The position numbers were made by a program, and so were the translations under genes. Of a stretch of 29,273 nucleotides of DNA, positions 25,960 to 29,273 are shown piece by piece (position 1 is the stretch's first letter; each line of letters begins with the position of its first letter). This DNA comes from Pseudomonadota bacterium. Lineage in GTDB: Bacteria > Pseudomonadota > Gammaproteobacteria > Burkholderiales > Thiobacillaceae. Under the pieces are notes generated by a model, which ran no database searches, had not been told where the DNA came from, and saw only the letters and a program-made list of their open reading frames with translations. The stretch spans positions 1 to 29,273 of the forward strand of contig JAJZRT010000005.1 of NCBI GenBank assembly GCA_021802595.1, read 5' to 3'.

Positions 25960-26721
25960 ATGGATAAGCTCTTGGACGCTGTCGCAGCCGTGGTCTGTCT
26001 GGTCTCTCCGGAGAAGGTTCAGGCCATAGCCAACCGGGTTCGCCGAACCGACTCCAGCAAAGCAGTCGGTGCACTTTCGGGTGTGGTCGGCACGCCTGCA
26101 GCGGCTGGTGTCGTGGATCAGCTCATCGATGCCTGGCAAGGAAGCACTGTTAGTGCCGATGAGCTTGCATCGATGCTGCTCGCTGCCGGCCATGTCTTTA
26201 CCAAGGCCGCGAGTCAGCAATCCACGGAGCTCGTGTGGACGGGGCCGACGACGCCTTTCGTTTCGGCCCGTCGAACGGAGCAAGCTCTGTTGCAAGTCAT
26301 CAACGCCGCTGAACAGACCTTGTTCATCACCAGTTTCGTGGCCTATGACGTCTCGACCATCGTCAAGGCACTAAATACAGCCTGTGATCGCGGAGTGGTC
26401 ATCTCCATGCTGCTTGAGTTGTCCCAGGATCATGGCGGTAGCATCACATTCGATGCGATAGGAAAGATGAGGGCGCAGGTCCCAGCCGCAAGACTCTATG
26501 CTTGGCGTGACAAGGCCGACCCGTTCTCCGATGGGCGCGTACACGCCAAAGTCGCTGTGGCCGACGGCAGGCTGTGTTTCATCACCAGCGCAAATCTGAC
26601 CGGGCATGCCATGGAAAAGAACATGGAGGCTGGCGTACTGATTTCTGGTGGGCGCATCGCGAAGTTGCTTGATGACCATCTGCGGTCGCTGGTCGACACG
26701 AAAGTGGTTTCGCCAGCGTAA
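25960..26721 (+). CDS. drmC: DISARM core protein DrmC (phospholipase-D fold)
   Basis: This encodes 253 residues from ATG 25960, directly after drmB. The frame is open further upstream inside drmB, but the ATG is the sensible start. A single HKD half-site is visible: VHAKVAVADGRLCF with His195, Lys197 and Asp202, followed by SANLTGHAMEKNMEAGVLI, the typical PLD downstream signature. Members with one HKD motif usually dimerise to form the active site, and the fold is found in nucleases. In DISARM, DrmC completes the core with DrmA and DrmB; it contributes less than they do in the characterised systems. It is the last gene of the operon, convergent with the HNH gene across 43 bases. Confidence 0.9.
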   Translation: MDKLLDAVAAVVCLVSPEKVQAIANRVRRTDSSKAVGALSGVVGTPAAAGVVDQLIDAWQGSTVSADELASMLLAAGHVFTKAASQQSTELVWTGPTTPFVSARRTEQALLQVINAAEQTLFITSFVAYDVSTIVKALNTACDRGVVISMLLELSQDHGGSITFDAIGKMRAQVPAARLYAWRDKADPFSDGRVHAKVAVADGRLCFITSANLTGHAMEKNMEAGVLISGGRIAKLLDDHLRSLVDTKVVSPA

Positions 26722-26764
26722 GTCCCATCTGTGGCCGATGAAGACATTCTGGCGACGGCACGAT

Positions 26765-27454
26765 TCAGTCCCAAACGATTTCGCATCCAAGATATTCACG
26801 CAGCACGATCTTGATGGTCAGCCCGCAGGCTTGGTGAACCTGGAATCGGTAGTTGTTCTCTTGGACGACCAACCACCCTTCCGCGTGTAGATCCATGCCA
26901 GACACGAGTACTCGCTGCATCGCACGGCTTCCCACCTCTGGCCAGATCACGGGTGCTCCATGAGTCTCAAATGAAGAAAGTTCGTCTGCCGTCATCAGAC
27001 TCAACGGCTTGATGGCCAAGTGAGCGGGTTCTTCGAGCATTGGCTCATTCAGTTCGAAGGCCGCATGGCAACGTGCCAGCTTGAGAATGACACGTTGGAT
27101 TCGTTCGAATTCCGGGCGCCATATCGGCATGCCATCGACCTCCGACCGCGCATTTCGCAACCGAGCCAGCAGCCTGGTATTGTCGCGGAGAATCCTCGCG
27201 ATCTTTGATCTATGCGTCTTCTCGGGATCGGCAACACCGGCAAGGATGCACTCGAGGAGGCAAGCCAGGTACTCCTCATCGAGTGAAAAGCTCGTGTTGC
27301 ACTTGCGACACGAAGGAGCGGCCATGAGATTTTCCGGGTACGGCTCATCCAGCAAAACTTTCGATGGAACATGATCGGTCGTCTCGTCGGGCCCGCCGCA
27401 ATGAACGCAGAATCCCTTGTTGCGATCATCACCATAGCAACGGTATTGCTGCAT
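26765..27454 (-). CDS. HNH-type zinc-binding protein (putative endonuclease)
   Basis: This encodes 229 residues on the minus strand, ATG at 27452-27454 with AAGGAAG upstream. The N-terminus holds an HNH-like module: FCVHCGGPDETTDHVPSKVL (Cys16, Cys19, Asp27, His28), then N42 and SCRKCNTSFS (Cys49, Cys52). Two CxxC pairs around DH and N fit a zinc-stabilised HNH/beta-beta-alpha-metal fold. The remaining 170 residues are helical, without a motif I know. It may be a DNA nuclease, possibly an accessory of the neighbouring defence system or of the mobile element. Its convergent orientation means it is not part of the DISARM transcript. Hand-counted GC (27001-27060) is about 53%, similar to the methyltransferase genes. 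Confidence 0.7.
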   Translation of the reverse strand: MQQYRCYGDDRNKGFCVHCGGPDETTDHVPSKVLLDEPYPENLMAAPSCRKCNTSFSLDEEYLACLLECILAGVADPEKTHRSKIARILRDNTRLLARLRNARSEVDGMPIWRPEFERIQRVILKLARCHAAFELNEPMLEEPAHLAIKPLSLMTADELSSFETHGAPVIWPEVGSRAMQRVLVSGMDLHAEGWLVVQENNYRFQVHQACGLTIKIVLREYLGCEIVWD

Positions 27455-27767
27455 TGACTTCCTTTACTATGCCTTTCACATTAACGACTTTACCAATATC
27501 CACCAGATATCCAAATCTTGGATGGCGTAATGATCGGCTAGTTCGCCATGGCGAGGTGTGGTTATAGGTAGGTGCCGCTGTTCGCTCATCCATCCCCACC
27601 ATGGAAAAATGAGCAGGCCAGCGGCAAGCCTGTCGGCCGTCGCCCCGATCACGGGCAGAAACAGGACATCCGTTTCGGCGGCGACAACCCTAATACTCCG
27701 GATTGTTAAAGATCTGCGTATCGCCCACACGGGCAGCACTACGGCCTTCTGTTGGGAAGGACTTCGC
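27455..27767. other. Intergenic gap, low GC in part, with inverted repeat
   Basis: This 313-base stretch has no convincing gene; the overlapping open frames are shadows or random. Line 27481-27540 is about 40% GC by hand count, well below both flanks. It contains an inverted repeat ATCCAA-atc-TTGGAT (27509-27523) about 55 bases upstream of the HNH gene start, a candidate operator or promoter element, and a 10-base palindrome CGCCATGGCG (27544-27553). It must carry the minus-strand HNH promoter, but I cannot assign a convincing -35/-10 pair. Confidence 0.5.
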
Positions 27768-28649
27768 TTACTGATCCAGCGACGTCGTCTCGACGATGAC
27801 CTCAAACTGTTCCAGTACCTCGGGCCGCCGTTGCTTGATGTAGCGGACGACCGATTTATTGTCGAGCAGCTTGGCCAGATAGCCCCGGGCCAGTACGAGG
27901 TTGAGGACATCCTCCGCATAGGTCTGCTCGACCAGCTTGTATTGCCCTTGCAGGTTCGCCATCTCGCGCTCCATGCGTGACATCTGTTCTTGGGTGACAC
28001 CGTTCAGCTTTGGCGGCTTCTTGCCTTCGACCAGCATCTCGGCCGGTGTGGCTACGAGCAATGCTTCGGCGTAGGAGACGGTGATGTTGTTGGCTGAGAC
28101 CATCAGTTCAATGCACTCGACCTGGCGGGTTGGCTTCATTTTTCGGATCACCCGGCTGATCTCAGCGGAGAACTGTCTGTCCTTCAGCAGATCGGCGGCC
28201 TCAGGACAAATCCCTTCCAGGAGCGTGGCCTTCTTGATGATGTGGCTGACGTCGACGCTAAGCGCCTTGGCCAGGCTTTCCATCGACACGCCACGCTCGA
28301 TGGCACGGCGAATCATGAAGTGCTCCTGGATCGTGGACAGGCGGTTGATCCGGCTGTTGTAGGTGTAGGCCTCATCGTCCTTGGCCACAAGGCAGGGGGC
28401 TTCCTCATAGCCGAGTTCAGCCAGGGCGATCAGGCGCACATGCCCGTCGAGCAGCGTGTGCTGGCCAGTGACCTTGTTCGCCTCGGTGACTGACAACGGC
28501 TCGATTAGGCCGATGTGCTCGATGGAAGATCGAATCTGCTTGAATTTGACCGAGGTGATCAGCCCGGTCGGCGTTTTCCGGGAGGGCAGAATCTTGTCCA
28601 GGGGGACCGATAGGGCATCGGGTATGAAGCCGAGCGGGACGTTGGTCAT
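27768..28649 (-). CDS. ParB-like protein with RepB C-terminal domain
   Basis: This encodes 293 residues on the minus strand, ATG at 28647-28649, overlapping the upstream ParB gene's stop (ATGA). The N-terminal ParB-like domain has SVPLDKILPSRKTP, FKQIRSSIEHIGLIEPLSV and LLDGHVRLIALAELG (about residues 69-83), followed by an HTH (SMESLAKALSVDVSHIIKKA) and the RepB C-terminal region with a coiled coil (QEQMSRMEREMANLQGQYKL). This matches the 'plasmid partitioning protein RepB C-terminal domain' type that comes as a pair with a second ParB protein on mobile elements. The role may be partition, DNA binding or regulation. ParB CTP/nuclease activity cannot be judged from here. Confidence 0.85.
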   Translation of the reverse strand: MTNVPLGFIPDALSVPLDKILPSRKTPTGLITSVKFKQIRSSIEHIGLIEPLSVTEANKVTGQHTLLDGHVRLIALAELGYEEAPCLVAKDDEAYTYNSRINRLSTIQEHFMIRRAIERGVSMESLAKALSVDVSHIIKKATLLEGICPEAADLLKDRQFSAEISRVIRKMKPTRQVECIELMVSANNITVSYAEALLVATPAEMLVEGKKPPKLNGVTQEQMSRMEREMANLQGQYKLVEQTYAEDVLNLVLARGYLAKLLDNKSVVRYIKQRRPEVLEQFEVIVETTSLDQ

Positions 28650-29273
28650 GCCGAACTCCCTCCGGACCAGACGCGATCGGCCAAGTATTCAGGCAGGGTA
28701 TCCAGTCCCTCGGCGCGCAGCAGATTGATGAAATTCTCGTCGGCGAAGAATTGCCGCAAGGCGCTCACCACAAACAGGAGACGCTGCTGGGCGAATTCGG
28801 CCTTCTTGACGATGATCTTCTGGCGTTCGACTTCCCGCTGGTAGGTGCGGACCAGGCTGGATGTCGACACGTCCACCGGCTTGCGGCGCGTGGCCCGGGC
28901 CATCGATCGTCCGAGTGTCTGCCGGCGTTCGATGATCTTGCGTACCTCCATCAACTGGCGGCCACGCAACTTGCCGCACTCGTAGGCTTCCTGAAGGGCG
29001 GCTTGCACGGCTTTGTCGTCATCGCCGGCACCGACGATGGTCAGGGCGGCATTGAGGGGCACTCGTCCTTTCTCGACGGCGACGAGCAATCGCTCCTCAC
29101 CCTGCTGCAACAACGTCAGGATGCCGGTCACGTAGACCTGCGTGAGTCCGGTCTTGGTGGCGATCTCCTTGGGGTTGTACCCCTTGTCACGCAGCTGCTT
29201 GATGCCGGCGAGGATCTCCAATGGCCGGCATTGGCGGCGGGCGATATTCTCGGCCAGGCTCATGATGAAGGCG
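28646..29273 (-). CDS. ParB/RepB-family partition protein (N-terminus beyond window)
   Basis: This is open to the window edge on the minus strand, at least 208 residues. A methionine at 29263 could start it, but the codons before it read A-F-I, so the sequence AFIMSLAENIARRQCRPLE matches the middle of ParB proteins, whose N-terminal ParB-like nuclease/CTPase-type domain precedes this point. Hence the gene is partial and the true start lies outside. After it come an HTH region (NPKEIATKTGLTQVYVTGIL) and a region with alternating charged helices, as in RepB C-terminal domains. Together with the adjoining gene it forms a two-gene partition-like pair. On proteobacterial elements this pair is often followed by a DUF2924 gene and a serine recombinase, which would be expected upstream, outside the window. 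Confidence 0.83.
   Translation of the reverse strand, partial: AFIMSLAENIARRQCRPLEILAGIKQLRDKGYNPKEIATKTGLTQVYVTGILTLLQQGEERLLVAVEKGRVPLNAALTIVGAGDDDKAVQAALQEAYECGKLRGRQLMEVRKIIERRQTLGRSMARATRRKPVDVSTSSLVRTYQREVERQKIIVKKAEFAQQRLLFVVSALRQFFADENFINLLRAEGLDTLPEYLADRVWSGGSSA

Noticed and set aside
9088..26721. BREX or class 2 DISARM identity
   Set aside because: No pglZ, brxC or brxL-like gene and no drmE is present. The presence of an SNF2 helicase and a large adenine methyltransferase with drmABC fits class 1 DISARM.
27544..27553. Palindrome CGCCATGGCG
   Set aside because: A single 10-base palindrome is expected by chance in a window this size and has no second copy nearby.
27558..27980. 140-residue plus-strand open frame
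   Set aside because: Most of it is antisense to the RepB-C protein gene, the start has no ribosome-binding site and the rest lies in the low-GC gap.
1..29273. CRISPR array, tRNA, rRNA, insertion sequence or attachment site
   Set aside because: I looked for regularly spaced repeats, tRNA-like cloverleaf sequences, transposase genes and long direct repeats at region borders and saw none. A computed search could still find short att repeats.

Overview
The window looks like a piece of a GC-rich proteobacterial genome (probably beta- or gammaproteobacterial; species not resolvable from sequence alone). It covers the tail and lysis end of a prophage, a long defence operon, and the start of a leftward partition-type gene pair. 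Supporting this are strong Shine-Dalgarno sites, tightly packed ATGA overlaps, tail proteins of the BR0599 and DUF2793 types, a GTA-type holin, and a ParB/RepB-C gene pair of the kind carried on proteobacterial mobile elements.

Bases 1-8858 (plus strand) are the distal tail and lysis module of a siphovirus-like prophage. In order they hold the end of the tape-measure gene, two related tail proteins, a large tail protein, a BR0599-family protein, two small proteins, the tail hub/tip protein, a DUF2793 protein, a small membrane protein, a 3-TM holin and a GH24 lysozyme. A strong rho-independent terminator (8877-8918) closes the module.

Bases 9088-26721 (plus strand) form one defence operon. 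It starts with an excisionase-like HTH protein, a C5-cytosine methyltransferase and a Vsr-type endonuclease. Next come the class 1 DISARM genes drmD (SNF2 helicase) and drmMI (adenine methyltransferase), then a GHKL ATPase with a C-terminal PD-(D/E)XK-like motif, then drmA (helicase), drmB (DUF1998) and drmC (phospholipase-D fold). In the known DISARM model the methyltransferase marks self DNA and the DrmA/DrmB machinery attacks unmarked incoming DNA. This copy differs in two ways: it carries three extra enzymes (cytosine methyltransferase, Vsr, ATPase-nuclease), and drmMI is split by one in-frame amber codon at 16478-16480, between its SAM-binding motif and its catalytic NPPF motif.

Bases 26765-29273 (minus strand) hold a small HNH-type zinc protein convergent with drmC, a low-GC gap of about 313 bases, a ParB-like protein with a RepB C-terminal domain, and the C-terminal part of a second ParB protein that runs off the window. 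Prophage structural genes on one side and partition-type genes on the other suggest the DISARM locus is cargo of a prophage or phage-plasmid-like element, although no integrase or att site is visible.
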